From DASRHK01 sp963776465 (lineage in GTDB: Bacteria > Pseudomonadota > Gammaproteobacteria > Nevskiales > Nevskiaceae), in NCBI GenBank assembly GCA_963776465.1, contig CAVZMV010000002.1, positions 2,542,001-2,606,000 of the forward strand: a DNA stretch of 64,000 nucleotides. The letters run 5' to 3'. The notes below the pieces were generated by a model. It searched no databases and was not told the origin of the DNA. It saw only the letters and a program-made list of their open reading frames with translations. Positions 36,617 to 46,028 of the stretch are shown here, piece after piece. Positions within the stretch are counted from its first letter, which is position 1; the number at the start of each line of letters is the position of its first letter. A program made the position numbers and the translations under genes.

Positions 36617-36964
36617 ATGAGCAAGATCATCCAGGCGCTTGACGCCGAGCAGATGGACAAGAAGGTCCCCGAGTTCCGGACCGGCGACACCGTCGAGGTG
36701 AAGGTCAAGGTCAAGGAAGGCGACCGCGAGCGCCTGCAGGCCTTCGAGGGCGTCGTCATCGCCAAGCGCAAGCGCGGGCTCAACTCCGCGTTCACCGTGC
36801 GCAAGGTATCGCACGGCGAGGGCGTCGAGCGCGTGTTCCAGACCTACTCCAAGCAGGTCGCGGAGATCAAAGTCACGCGGCGCGGTGAAGTTGCGCGCAG
36901 CAAGCTGTACTACCTGCGCGACCTGGCGGGCAAGGCAGCGCGCATCAAGGAAAAGCTGACCTGA
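36617..36964 (+). CDS. rplS: 50S ribosomal protein L19
   Basis: L19 lies at the 30S-50S interface. From ATG 36617 the protein has 115 residues and matches the family throughout: MSKIIQALDAEQM, FRTGDTVEVKVKVKEGDRERLQAFEGVVIA, GEGVERVFQTYS and LYYLRDLAGKAARIKEKL. A purine-rich stretch (GAGAGAA, 36607-36613) precedes the ATG and could serve as ribosome binding site. It is in frame with trmD and no stop separates them. It is the last gene of the rpsP operon. Confidence 0.94.
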   Translation: MSKIIQALDAEQMDKKVPEFRTGDTVEVKVKVKEGDRERLQAFEGVVIAKRKRGLNSAFTVRKVSHGEGVERVFQTYSKQVAEIKVTRRGEVARSKLYYLRDLAGKAARIKEKLT

Positions 36965-36967
36965 TTT

Positions 36968-37020
36968 TGTAGGAGCGGCCGTTGGCCGCGATCGGTCGGG
37001 GCTAACAGCCCCTCCTACAG
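36968..37020. repeat. REP-like palindromic element, copy 2
   Basis: TGTAGGAG at the left end and CTCCTACA at the right end are exact complements. Inside are GGCC-gtt-GGCC and GGGGCT-aaca-GCCCC hairpins. It begins 4 bases after rplS. A shorter related string, TGTAGGGCGCGCCACGCGCG, begins at 37062 beyond the terminator. Confidence 0.85.
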
Positions 37021-37029
37021 GAAGCACCT

Positions 37030-37062
37030 AAACGCCGACGAAGACGTCGGCGTTTCGCTTTT
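37030..37062 (+). terminator. Rho-independent terminator of the rpsP operon
   Basis: A perfect 11-bp stem, AAACGCCGACG (37030-37040) with CGTCGGCGTTT (37045-37055), has an AAGA loop and is followed by CGCTTTT. The stem is symmetric enough to act on both strands. Confidence 0.88.
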
Positions 37063-37100
37063 GTAGGGCGCGCCACGCGCGCCTCGGGCTAAGATCAACC

Positions 37101-37904
37101 ATGGGGAAAATCTGGGCTGCCGGCGCCGCGCTCTTGCTCGCGGCATGCAACGGAGAGGATGAGCACGCCTACCTCGGCTACGCCGAAGGCGAGTCCATCC
37201 ATGTCGCCGCTCCCATCGCTGGTCAGCTCGCCTCGCTGCAGGCGCAGCGCGGACAGGAAATCACGCTCGGCGCTCCGCTGTTCGCGCTGGAGCAGGAGCG
37301 CGAGAAGGCGGCGGTGGACGAGGTCACGCACCGGCTGACGCAGGCGCAGGCGCAGCTGGACCTGGCGCAGACGCAGCACACCCGCCAGAAGGACATGCGC
37401 GCCAAAGGGCTTTCAAGCCTCGAGCAGCTGGACGCTTCACGCACGCAATCGCAGATCGCGCAGAGCCGCGTCGACGAGCTGAACGCGCAGATCGCCGAAG
37501 CGCGATGGGCACTCACGCAGAAAACCGTCGCTGCGCCTGCCGCTGGCGTGGTCGACGACGTCTATTTCCGGGTCGGCGAACAGATCCCTGCCGGCGCCGC
37601 GGTCCTGAGCCTGCTGCCGCCACAGAACCGCAAGCTGCGCTTCTTCGTGCCCCAATCGGATCTGGAGCGCGTGAAGACCGGCGCCAGAGTCGATGTGCAT
37701 TGCGATGGCTGCGCTTCGGATTTCGCAGCAACCGTGCGTTTCGTCGCGCCGCAGGCCGAGTACACGCCTCCGGTCATCTACAGCGAGTCCGCCCGGCAGA
37801 AGCTGCTGTTCCTGGTGGAGGCTTGGCCGGAAGCGGCCGATGCGCTGAAACTGCGGCCGGGCCAGCCGGTCGAGGTCCGGGTCGCGCAATCGGACCAGAA
37901 GTGA
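37101..37904 (+). CDS. HlyD-family membrane fusion lipoprotein
   Basis: This 267-residue periplasmic adaptor probably belongs to an ABC exporter. The N-terminus has lipobox LLLAAC (Cys near 16). A biotinyl-lipoyl-like half motif (VAAPIAGQLASLQAQRGQEI) is followed by a coiled-coil hairpin (about 60-140, many Gln and Leu), then AAPAAGVVDDVYFRVGEQIPAG and a beta-barrel. The set HlyD, ATPase, permease resembles E. coli YhiI-RbbA-YhhJ. The stop overlaps the ATPase start by GTGA. Confidence 0.88.
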   Translation: MGKIWAAGAALLLAACNGEDEHAYLGYAEGESIHVAAPIAGQLASLQAQRGQEITLGAPLFALEQEREKAAVDEVTHRLTQAQAQLDLAQTQHTRQKDMRAKGLSSLEQLDASRTQSQIAQSRVDELNAQIAEARWALTQKTVAAPAAGVVDDVYFRVGEQIPAGAAVLSLLPPQNRKLRFFVPQSDLERVKTGARVDVHCDGCASDFAATVRFVAPQAEYTPPVIYSESARQKLLFLVEAWPEAADALKLRPGQPVEVRVAQSDQK

Positions 37905-38830
37905 GGAGCGGCGAGGCGGTCATCGACGTGCGTGGGCTGACCAAGGCCTTCGCGGGCCGCACGGTGGTCGATCACCTCGAGCTCAAGGTCAACCGCGGCG
38001 AGATCTTCGGATTCCTCGGCCCTAACGGTAGCGGCAAAACCACCTCGATCCGCATGCTCTGCGGGCTGCTGACGCCCGACGCGGGCGAAGGCACCTGCCT
38101 GGGTCACGACATCCTGCGTGACGCGGCCACGATCAAGCGCGAAGTCGGCTACATGACGCAGCGCTTCAGCTTCTGGGAAGACCTGTCGATCCGCGAGAAC
38201 CTGGAGTTCGTCGCGCGCGTGTACGAGCTCGATCACGTCGACGATCGCGTCGCCGCTTCGCTGAAGCGGCTTGGCCTCGCGTCGCGCGAGAAGCAGCTCG
38301 CCGGCTCGCTGTCGGGTGGATGGAAGCAACGCATGGCGCTCGCAGGCTGCCTGCTGCACGAGCCCAAGCTCTTGCTGCTGGACGAGCCGACCGCCGGCGT
38401 CGATCCCAACGCGCGGCGGCAATTCTGGGAGGAGATCCACCAGTTCGCGGCCGAGGGCATCACGGTGCTGGTGTCCACGCATTACATGGACGAGGCCGAG
38501 CGCTGTCACCGGCTGGCCTACATCGCCTACGGCAAGCTGCTGGCGCAGGGAACGCCTGCGGAGATGGTCGCCAATTCGGGCCTGTCGACCTGGATCGTCA
38601 GCGGCCCGGGCTTGAACGAGCTTGCCGTGGAGCTGCGCAAGCTCACCGTTGCCGAGCAGGTCGTGGCGTTCGGGAACGAGCTGCACATCAGCGGCGCCGA
38701 TCACGCGGGACTGGATCACGCGCTGCAGCCGTTCCGGGCGCGCGCCGGCATGAAATGGGAGCACGGCGAGCCGCGCCTGGAGGACGTCTTCATCAGCCTG
38801 ATGCAGCACCAGCCGGACAACGTCCAGTGA
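37901..38830 (+). CDS. ABC transporter ATP-binding protein
   Basis: This 309-residue ATPase energises the exporter. It starts at GTG 37901, overlapping the adaptor stop. Walker A is GPNGSGKTT, the Q-loop lies in YMTQRFSFWEDLS, the signature is LSGGWKQRMALAG (Trp in place of the usual Gln), Walker B is LLLLDEPTAG and the switch His is in STHYMDEAERC. This is the ABC-2/DrrA type. The stop overlaps the permease start by GTGA. Confidence 0.93.
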   Translation: MRSGEAVIDVRGLTKAFAGRTVVDHLELKVNRGEIFGFLGPNGSGKTTSIRMLCGLLTPDAGEGTCLGHDILRDAATIKREVGYMTQRFSFWEDLSIRENLEFVARVYELDHVDDRVAASLKRLGLASREKQLAGSLSGGWKQRMALAGCLLHEPKLLLLDEPTAGVDPNARRQFWEEIHQFAAEGITVLVSTHYMDEAERCHRLAYIAYGKLLAQGTPAEMVANSGLSTWIVSGPGLNELAVELRKLTVAEQVVAFGNELHISGADHAGLDHALQPFRARAGMKWEHGEPRLEDVFISLMQHQPDNVQ

Positions 38831-39960
38831 AGAGCATCGCCTGGGGGCGGCTCAGCGCGGTGGTGCGCAAGGAGTTCATCCAGGTCCGCCGCGACCGGCT
38901 CACGTTCGGGATGATGATCGGCATCCCGGTGCTGCAGCTGATCGTGTTCGGCTTCGCGATCAACTCCGATCCCAAGCACTTGCCGATCGCGGTCGTCAGC
39001 GCCGAGAACACCACGATCAGCCGCAGCCTGGTTCGCGCAGTGGAGAACTCCGGGTACTTCCGCGTGACGACCGAGCCCGGCACGGTGGCCGAGGCCGAGC
39101 GCGAACTGCTCCTGGGCGACGTGCAGTTCGTGCTGGAGATCCCGAGCGACTTCGATCGCAAGCTGATCCGCGGCGAGCGGCCGGCGCTGCTGCTCCAGGC
39201 CGATGCCTCCGATCCCGCCGCGACCAGCAACGCGCTCGCGGCCGTGCAGCAGCTGGCGCAAACCGCCTTGCGCAACGACCTCAAGGGCCCGCTGGCGCCG
39301 CGCGCCGTCGGCCCTCCGCCGTTCGACCTGCGCCTGCAGCGCCTCTACAACCCGGAAGGCATCACCCAATACAACATCGTCCCCGGTCTGATGGGCGTGA
39401 TCCTGACCATGACCATGATCGTGATGACGGCGCTCGCCATCACCCGCGAGCTGGAGCGCGGCACGATGGAGAACCTGCTGGCCATGCCGGTGCGGCCGAT
39501 CGAGGTGATGGTCGGCAAGATCCTGCCATTCGTGCTGATCGGCTACGTGCAGGTGCTGGTCGTGCTGCTGGCGGCGCGCTACGTCTTCCACGTGCCGATC
39601 GTCGGCAGCATCTGGCTGCTGCTGGCGGCCACGCTCATCTTCATCCTCGCCAACCTCACCATCGGCATCACCTTCTCGACGCTCGCCAAGAACCAGACGC
39701 AGGCGATGCAGATGGGTTTCTTCTTCCTGCTGCCGTCGATCCTGCTGTCGGGATTCATGTTCCCGTATCGCGGCATGCCGGGCTGGGCGCAGTGGGTCGG
39801 CGAGGTGCTGCCGTTGACGCATTTCCTGCGCATCGTGCGCGGCATCGTGCTCAAAGGCTACGGTCCGTCGGAAGTCTGGCCGCACCTGTGGCCGCTGCTG
39901 GTGTTCATCACCATCGTCATGACGCTGGGCCTCAAGCGCTTCCGCCGGACGATGGATTAG
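38827..39960 (+). CDS. ABC-2 type transporter permease
   Basis: This 377-residue membrane component has one N-terminal helix (LTFGMMIGIPVLQLIVFGFAI), a large extracytoplasmic domain (about 55-175) and five C-terminal helices, as in YhhJ/YbhR-type permeases. RELERGTMENLLAMPVRP and LLPSILLSGFMFPYRGMP are family hallmarks. It starts at GTG 38827. The three-gene exporter 37101-39960 has overlapping starts and no outer-membrane channel beside it, so a TolC-like partner would be encoded elsewhere. Confidence 0.92.
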   Translation: MKSIAWGRLSAVVRKEFIQVRRDRLTFGMMIGIPVLQLIVFGFAINSDPKHLPIAVVSAENTTISRSLVRAVENSGYFRVTTEPGTVAEAERELLLGDVQFVLEIPSDFDRKLIRGERPALLLQADASDPAATSNALAAVQQLAQTALRNDLKGPLAPRAVGPPPFDLRLQRLYNPEGITQYNIVPGLMGVILTMTMIVMTALAITRELERGTMENLLAMPVRPIEVMVGKILPFVLIGYVQVLVVLLAARYVFHVPIVGSIWLLLAATLIFILANLTIGITFSTLAKNQTQAMQMGFFFLLPSILLSGFMFPYRGMPGWAQWVGEVLPLTHFLRIVRGIVLKGYGPSEVWPHLWPLLVFITIVMTLGLKRFRRTMD

Positions 39961-40011
39961 CGATCGGCAGGGTTTGTTGCGGTGCGGTAGACGCTCTACA
40001 ATTCGCGTCCC

Positions 40012-41232
40012 GTGAAAACACCCACCTCCAAGTCTTCCGCCCCCAAGGCGGTGTTCCCGCGCATCCAGCGCTTGCCGCCGTATGTGTTCAACATCGTCGG
40101 CGACCTGAAGAAGGCGGCGCGCGCCCGCGGCGAGGACATCATCGACTTCGGCATGGGCAACCCCGACCAGCCGACCCCCAAGCACATCGTCGACAAGATG
40201 GTCGAGGTGGTGAAGCGCGAGGGCACCACGCACGCGCATCGCTACTCGGTCTCCAAGGGCATCCCGCGCCTGCGCCGCGCCATGGCGAACTGGTACGCCA
40301 AACGCTACGACGTGAAGCTCGATGCCGACACCGAGGTCATCGCCGCGATCGGCTCCAAGGAAGGGCTCGCGCATCTGGCGTTCGCCACGCTTGCCTCCGG
40401 CGACACCGTGCTGGTGCCGTCGCCGGCGTATCCGATCCACCCTTACGGCGTGGTGCTGGCCGGCGCCGACGTGCGCCACGTGCGCATGACGCCGGGCGTG
40501 AATTTCTTCGACGAGCTGGCCAAGGCGATCAAGGAGACCACGCCGACGCCGAAGATGCTGATCCTGAACTTCCCCTGCAATCCGACCACGGAGTGCGTGG
40601 AGCTCGATTTCTTCGAGAAGTGCGTGGCGCTGTGCCGCGAGCACGGCATGTGGCTGGTGCACGACCTGGCCTACGCCGACATCGTATTCGACGGCTACAA
40701 GGCGCCGTCGGTGATGCAGGTCAAGGGCGCCAAAGACGTGGCGGTGGAGTTCTTCACGCTGTCCAAGTCCTACAACATGCCGGGCTGGCGGGTCGGCTTC
40801 ATGGTCGGCAACCCGACGCTGGTCGGCGCGCTCGCGCGTATCAAGTCGTATCTGGATTACGGCATGTTCACGCCGATCCAGGTGGCCGCGATCGCGGCGC
40901 TGGAAGGTCCGCAGGATTGCGTGGCCGACATCTGCGAGATGTACCGCAGCCGTCGCGACGTGCTGTGCGACGCCCTCAACAAGGCCGGCTGGGAAGTCAC
41001 CAAGCCCAAGGCGACGATGTTCGTGTGGGCGAAGATCCCGGAAGCCTTCCGCGCCATGGGCTCGATCGAGTTCTCCAAGAAACTGCTCGCCGAGGCCAAG
41101 GTTGCGGTGTCACCCGGCATCGGCTTCGGCGAATACGGCGACGATCACGTGCGCTTCGCGCTGATCGAGAACGAGCATCGCACGCGCCAGGCGGTTCGCG
41201 GCATCAAGAAGCTGCTGAAAGCCGGCGCATGA
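40012..41232 (+). CDS. alaC: Alanine transaminase-type aminotransferase
   Basis: This PLP-dependent class I aminotransferase of 406 residues is of the AlaC type (pyruvate + glutamate to alanine). The PLP lysine lies in FTLSKSYNMPGWRVGF. Other motifs are IIDFGMGNPDQPTP, NFPCNPTTECVEL and DLAYADIVFDGY. It starts at GTG 40012. Its stop overlaps hom by ATGA. In many proteobacteria an aminotransferase of this type heads hom-thrC, so it may share a transcript and regulation with threonine synthesis. Confidence 0.9.
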   Translation: MKTPTSKSSAPKAVFPRIQRLPPYVFNIVGDLKKAARARGEDIIDFGMGNPDQPTPKHIVDKMVEVVKREGTTHAHRYSVSKGIPRLRRAMANWYAKRYDVKLDADTEVIAAIGSKEGLAHLAFATLASGDTVLVPSPAYPIHPYGVVLAGADVRHVRMTPGVNFFDELAKAIKETTPTPKMLILNFPCNPTTECVELDFFEKCVALCREHGMWLVHDLAYADIVFDGYKAPSVMQVKGAKDVAVEFFTLSKSYNMPGWRVGFMVGNPTLVGALARIKSYLDYGMFTPIQVAAIAALEGPQDCVADICEMYRSRRDVLCDALNKAGWEVTKPKATMFVWAKIPEAFRAMGSIEFSKKLLAEAKVAVSPGIGFGEYGDDHVRFALIENEHRTRQAVRGIKKLLKAGA

Positions 41233-42545
41233 GCGTTCAGCCCGTGCGGGTGGGATTGATTGGCCTGGGCTCCGTTGGTCAGGGCCTGGTGCGCCTGCTC
41301 AAGAACAACGCAGACGAGATCGCGCGCCGCGCTGGGCGTCCGATCGTCATCACGCACGTGAGCGTGCGCGACATGAAGCGCAAGCGCGAATGCGAGCTCA
41401 ACGGCGTCACCGTCGTCAGCGATCCGGTGTTCATCGCCCGCGATGCCGACGTCGACGCGGTGGTCGAGCTGATCGGCGGAATCTCGCCGGCAAAGGAGCT
41501 GATCCTGGCCGCCGTCGGCCGCGGCAAGCACGTGGTGACCGCCAACAAGGCGCTGCTGGCCGAGCAGGGCAACGAGATCTTCGAGGCGGCGCGCGCCAAG
41601 GGTGTGATGGTCGCGTTCGAAGGGGCGGTCGGCGGCGGCATCCCGATCATCAAGGCGATCCGCGAAGGCATGGCCGGCAATCGCATCGATGGCGTCGCCG
41701 GCATCATCAACGGCACCTGCAATTACATCCTCACGCAGATGTCCGCGCGCGGCCAGCGCTTCGTCGACGCCTTGCTCGACGCGCAGCGGCTCGGCTACGC
41801 CGAGGCCAATCCCGCGCTCGACATCGACGGCATCGACGCCGCGCACAAGCTGACGATCCTGGCGTCGATCGCCTTCGGCATGCCCCTGTCGTTCGCGTCG
41901 GTCGCGACCGAAGGCATCACCAAGGTCACGCCGCAGGACATCCAGATCGCGCAGAGCCTGGGCTACCGCATCAAGCTGCTGGGCCTGGCCAAGCGTTCCG
42001 GCAAGGGCATCGAGCTGCGCGTGCATCCGACGCTGATCCCGGAAGACCGGCTGCTGGCCAAGGTCGACGGCGTCCTCAACTCGATCCTGCTCAAGGGCAA
42101 CATGGTCGGGCAGGTGGGCTTCTACGGCCGCGGCGCCGGCGGCGACGCCACAGCTTCTGCGATCGCGGCGGATCTGGTCGACGTGGCGCGCCTGCTGTCC
42201 GCCGACGCCAACCACTTCGTGCCGCCGCTGGCGTTCCGGCCCGACGCGGTGCGCGAGCTGCCGATCCTCCCCGTGAGCGAGATCGAGAGCGCGTTCTACC
42301 TGCGGCTGCGCGTCGCCGACGAGCCGGGCGTGCTGTCGAAGATCACCGCGATCCTGGCCGAGCACGAGATCAGCGTCGAGGCGATCCTGCAGCGCGAGCC
42401 GCGCGGCGAGGAGGATGCGACGCTGGCCATCATCACCAACGTCATCACCGAGGCGCGCTTCGAGGACGCCGCGACCAAGATCGAGGCCTTGTCCTTCGTG
42501 CGCGAGAAGTCGTCGCGCATCCGGGTGGAACACTTCGAGGGATGA
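41229..42545 (+). CDS. hom: Homoserine dehydrogenase
   Basis: This enzyme reduces aspartate semialdehyde to homoserine for threonine and methionine synthesis. It has 438 residues. The NAD(P)-binding motif is GLIGLGSVGQGLV. VVTANKALLAEQG, the family signature around AEANPALDIDGIDAAHKL, and GRGAGGDATASAIAADLVD follow. A C-terminal ACT domain (about 355-430: RLRVADEPGVLSKITAILA) is the usual threonine-feedback site. It overlaps alaC and thrC by ATGA on both sides. Confidence 0.96.
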   Translation: MSVQPVRVGLIGLGSVGQGLVRLLKNNADEIARRAGRPIVITHVSVRDMKRKRECELNGVTVVSDPVFIARDADVDAVVELIGGISPAKELILAAVGRGKHVVTANKALLAEQGNEIFEAARAKGVMVAFEGAVGGGIPIIKAIREGMAGNRIDGVAGIINGTCNYILTQMSARGQRFVDALLDAQRLGYAEANPALDIDGIDAAHKLTILASIAFGMPLSFASVATEGITKVTPQDIQIAQSLGYRIKLLGLAKRSGKGIELRVHPTLIPEDRLLAKVDGVLNSILLKGNMVGQVGFYGRGAGGDATASAIAADLVDVARLLSADANHFVPPLAFRPDAVRELPILPVSEIESAFYLRLRVADEPGVLSKITAILAEHEISVEAILQREPRGEEDATLAIITNVITEARFEDAATKIEALSFVREKSSRIRVEHFEG

Positions 42546-43645
42546 AGTTGTACACCGGCCTGGTTGACCAGTACCGCGACCGCCTGCCGCTGGCAGCGGA
42601 CGTGCGCGCGGTCTCGTTGAGCGAGGGCCGCACGCCGCTCATCCGGCTTTCCAACATCCCTCGCGAAGCCGGATTCACCGGTGAGCTGTACGTGAAGTTC
42701 GAGGGACTCAACCCCACGGGCTCGTTCAAGGACCGCGGCATGACTGTCGCGGTGACGCAGGCGCTGCACCAGGGCGCCAAGGCGATCATCTGCGCCTCCA
42801 CCGGCAACACTTCGGCCGCGGCGGCTGCGTACGCGGCCCGCGCCGGCATCAAGAGCTTCGTGCTGATCCCCGACGGCAAGATCGCGCTGGGCAAGCTGGC
42901 GCAGGCCGTGGTGCACGGCGCAGTCGTGGTGCAGATCAAAGGCAACTTCGACGACGGCATGCGCCTGGTCAAGGAGCTCGGCGAAACCGCGCCGGTCACC
43001 ATCGTCAATTCGATCAACCCGTATCGGCTGCAAGGCCAGAAGACGGCGGCGTTCGAGATCGTCGAGGCGCTCGGGCGCGCACCGGACTATCACTGCCTGC
43101 CTGTCGGCAACGCCGGCAACATCAGCGCCTATTGGATGGGCTACAGCGAGACTGTCGGTTCGCGCACCTCGGCGAGCATGGATGGCTACGCGCTGGGCAG
43201 CGCCCGGCACGGCAAGCCGAAGATGTGCGGCTACCAGGCCGCCGGCGCTGCGCCATTTCTGCGCGGCGGTCCGGTGAAGAACCCCGAGACGGTGGCGACT
43301 GCCATCCGCATCGGCGATCCGCAATCCTGGACGCATGCCTGGAATGCGCAGAAGGACTCGGGCGGCTGGTTCGACGAGTGCACCGACGCGGAGATCCTCG
43401 CCACGCAGAAGCTGCTGGCGGCGAAGGAGGGCGTGTTCTGCGAGCCGGCGTCGGCGGCATCGCTTTGCGGCGCGCTGCGCGACATCCGTTCCGGCAAGAT
43501 CGCGGCGGGCAGCGTCGTCGTCTGCACGCTCACCGGCAATGGCCTCAAGGATCCCGACGTAATCGTCAAGGACGGGCTGCGCGACCTGATCCAGGTTCCG
43601 GCCGAGCGCGGCGCAGTGGAGAAGGCGATCCTCGCGACGCTGTAA
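42542..43645 (+). CDS. thrC: Threonine synthase
   Basis: This PLP enzyme makes threonine from O-phosphohomoserine. It has 367 residues and is of the shorter, plant-type-like class. The PLP lysine lies in NPTGSFKDRGM, the phosphate loop in PVGNAGNISAYWMGY, and CASTGNTSAAAAAYAARAG is typical. Its ATG overlaps the hom stop. recJ begins 8 bases after its stop, so it may extend the operon. Confidence 0.96.
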   Translation: MKLYTGLVDQYRDRLPLAADVRAVSLSEGRTPLIRLSNIPREAGFTGELYVKFEGLNPTGSFKDRGMTVAVTQALHQGAKAIICASTGNTSAAAAAYAARAGIKSFVLIPDGKIALGKLAQAVVHGAVVVQIKGNFDDGMRLVKELGETAPVTIVNSINPYRLQGQKTAAFEIVEALGRAPDYHCLPVGNAGNISAYWMGYSETVGSRTSASMDGYALGSARHGKPKMCGYQAAGAAPFLRGGPVKNPETVATAIRIGDPQSWTHAWNAQKDSGGWFDECTDAEILATQKLLAAKEGVFCEPASAASLCGALRDIRSGKIAAGSVVVCTLTGNGLKDPDVIVKDGLRDLIQVPAERGAVEKAILATL

Positions 43646-43653
43646 AATCGCGC

Positions 43654-45336
43654 ATGCAGCCTCTGATCCGCCGACGTGCACCCGGGAATCCGGATCTGCT
43701 GCCGTCGACGCTGCACCCCGTTCTCCGCCGCATCTACGCCAGCCGCGGCGTCGAGATCCAGCAGCTGCACTGCGAGCTCAAGAGCATGTTGCCTCCCGGC
43801 GCGCTTCGCGGCATGGGCCGCGCCTGCGAATTGCTGGAGGCAGCGCTGCGCGCTCAGCGCAAGATCGTCATCGCCGGCGACTACGACGCCGACGGCGCGA
43901 CCGGCACCGCGCTGGCGATCCTTGGCCTGAAGGCGCTGGGCGCAAGCGACGTCGGTTACGTCGTGCCGGACCGTTTCCGCATGGGCTACGGCTTGTCGCC
44001 GGCGCTGGCGGAAATGGCGGCGGCGCTCGGCGCGCAGGTGCTCATCACCGTGGACAACGGCATCGCCTCGGTCGCCGGTGTCGCGCGCGCCAAGGAGCTC
44101 GGCATGCAGGTGATCGTCACCGATCATCACCTGGCCGGCGCGGAGCTGCCGCTGGCGGACGCCATCGTCAATCCCAACCAGGGCGGCTGCGAATTCCCGT
44201 CGAAGCACCTCGCCGGCGTCGGCGTCATGTTCTACCTGCTGATCGCCTTGCGTGCGCATCTGCGCGAGGCCGGCTGGTTCAAGGAACGTCCGGAGCCGCA
44301 GCTCTCGGAATTCCTGGACCTGGTCGCGCTGGGCACCGTCGCCGACGTCGTGCGCCTGGATTACAACAATCGCGTGCTGGTGCAGCAGGGCCTAATGCGC
44401 ATCCGCGCGGGGCGCGCCCGGCCCGGCATCTACGCGTTGCTGGAGGTCGCCGGCCGCTCGCCGGCGCGGCTCAGCGCCTCGGACCTTGGCTTCGTGGTCG
44501 GACCCCGCATCAACGCCGCCGGCCGCCTCGAGGACATCCGCACCGGCATCGAATGCCTGCTCGCGTCCACGCCGGAAGCGGCGCAGCCGCTGGCGCGCCA
44601 GCTGGACCAGTTCAACCGCGACCGCCGGGAGCTCGAAGCGCAGATGCGCGACGAGGCGCTGGTGATGATCGAGGGCGACGACTCGACCGGCGTGTGCCTG
44701 TTCGACCCGGACTGGCACGAAGGCGTCGTCGGTCTCATCGCCTCGCGGGTGAAGGACAAGCTGCACCGGCCGACGTTTGCGTTTGCGCGCGCGCAGGACG
44801 CGGGACTGCTGAAAGGCTCGGGACGCTCCATCGCCGGGCTGCATCTGCGCGACGCGCTCGCGGCAATCGACGCCCGGCGACCCGGATTGCTGCAGCGCTT
44901 CGGTGGTCACGCGATGGCCGCGGGCCTGAGCCTGCGCGAGAGCGACCTGGACGAGTTCGGCGAGCTGTTCGACGAGGTCTGCCGGCAGCAGCTCGACGAG
45001 CTTGCCCTTGCGCGCGTGCGCGAGACCGACGGCGAGCTCGACGGCGCCGAGCTGCACATCGACACCGCGCGGGCGCTCGAGACCGCCGGACCATGGGGGC
45101 AGGGGTTCCCCGAGCCGCTCTTCGAGGGCGCGTTCACGGTCCAGGGCGCCCGCGTGGTCGGCGAGCGGCACGTGAAATACCGGCTGATCATCGGCAATGG
45201 CTGGGTGGACGCGATCCACTTCAACGGCGTCGAGCAGCTGTGCCCGGCCGGATCGGTGCGGCTGCTCTACCAGCTGGTCGTGAACCGCTACCGCGACGCC
45301 GAGAGCCTGGAGCTGCAGGTCAGCGACCTGGTTTGA
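43654..45336 (+). CDS. recJ: Single-stranded-DNA-specific exonuclease RecJ
   Basis: RecJ is a 5'-to-3' single-strand exonuclease in recombination and mismatch repair. It has 560 residues. DHH-family motifs are IAGDYDADGATGTALA (motif I), VLITVDNGIAS, VIVTDHHLAG (motif III), VALGTVADVVRL and GPRINAAGRLED. The C-terminal DHHA1 domain has LLKGSGRSI and RFGGHAMAAGLSL. It lies just after the threonine genes on the same strand. Confidence 0.96.
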   Translation: MQPLIRRRAPGNPDLLPSTLHPVLRRIYASRGVEIQQLHCELKSMLPPGALRGMGRACELLEAALRAQRKIVIAGDYDADGATGTALAILGLKALGASDVGYVVPDRFRMGYGLSPALAEMAAALGAQVLITVDNGIASVAGVARAKELGMQVIVTDHHLAGAELPLADAIVNPNQGGCEFPSKHLAGVGVMFYLLIALRAHLREAGWFKERPEPQLSEFLDLVALGTVADVVRLDYNNRVLVQQGLMRIRAGRARPGIYALLEVAGRSPARLSASDLGFVVGPRINAAGRLEDIRTGIECLLASTPEAAQPLARQLDQFNRDRRELEAQMRDEALVMIEGDDSTGVCLFDPDWHEGVVGLIASRVKDKLHRPTFAFARAQDAGLLKGSGRSIAGLHLRDALAAIDARRPGLLQRFGGHAMAAGLSLRESDLDEFGELFDEVCRQQLDELALARVRETDGELDGAELHIDTARALETAGPWGQGFPEPLFEGAFTVQGARVVGERHVKYRLIIGNGWVDAIHFNGVEQLCPAGSVRLLYQLVVNRYRDAESLELQVSDLV

Positions 45337-45421
45337 TCGCGGCGCCGCCGCTGTCATCGCTTTGCAATGCTGCCTCCGCACACTGCGTCCCGTCGGATAT
45401 CCGACCGCGCGGGGATGAGGC

Positions 45422-46006
45422 ATGTACAAAATCGCATTGGGGAGTCTGGTCGGCATCGCACTGCTCAGCGGCTGCGCGACGTCGAACGACTGGAAGGGCA
45501 CGGTTGCCGAGAAGGCCTACGACAAGGATCTGGAGATCCGGCGCCTGTCCGAGGTCGCCAACAACGACGACTACTACGAGTTCGAGAAGGACGGCCGCGT
45601 CTACGTCCTGTCGGACTCCAAGGACTATCGCAGCTTCCGCACCATCGGCGAGCTGCCGTACAGCACGAAGAAGATCGGCGGCGGCCCCGGCGGCAAGACC
45701 ATCGTTTACGGCCTGGTCAAGAGCGAGACCAAGCTCCTGGAGAAGGACCCGCGCGCGCAGGGCGCCGCGCAGAAGATGTACGAGGGCAAGCTCAAGGGCA
45801 TGGAAAAGAATTTCTTCGGCGTGGTCGAGAGCCGGGAGACGACGTACGTCTTCTCTTCCTGGGACGACCTGCAGACGTTCAAGTCCGCCGGCAGCGCCAA
45901 TGGTTTCGCCGAGACGGTTCCCGGCGCGGGCAGGGTGGTGTACGCGGGCGCCAGCCAGCGGCCCGTCGAGTCCGCCGACCGCGTCGCGAAGCTCTACAGC
46001 CCGTAA
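45422..46006 (+). CDS. Hypothetical lipoprotein
   Basis: This 194-residue protein has a lipoprotein signal with lipobox LLSGC (Cys near residue 19), followed by a mature domain rich in Asp, Lys and Tyr. Two similar stretches, YYEFEKDGRVYVLSDSKDYRSF and TYVFSSWDDLQTFKSAG, suggest an internal duplication of a small beta-rich unit. I do not recognise the family. It stands alone between recJ and the peptidase, with GGGGATGAGG before its start. Confidence 0.75.
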   Translation: MYKIALGSLVGIALLSGCATSNDWKGTVAEKAYDKDLEIRRLSEVANNDDYYEFEKDGRVYVLSDSKDYRSFRTIGELPYSTKKIGGGPGGKTIVYGLVKSETKLLEKDPRAQGAAQKMYEGKLKGMEKNFFGVVESRETTYVFSSWDDLQTFKSAGSANGFAETVPGAGRVVYAGASQRPVESADRVAKLYSP

Positions 46007-46028
46007 GGCAGTCCGGCAACCACAGCCG

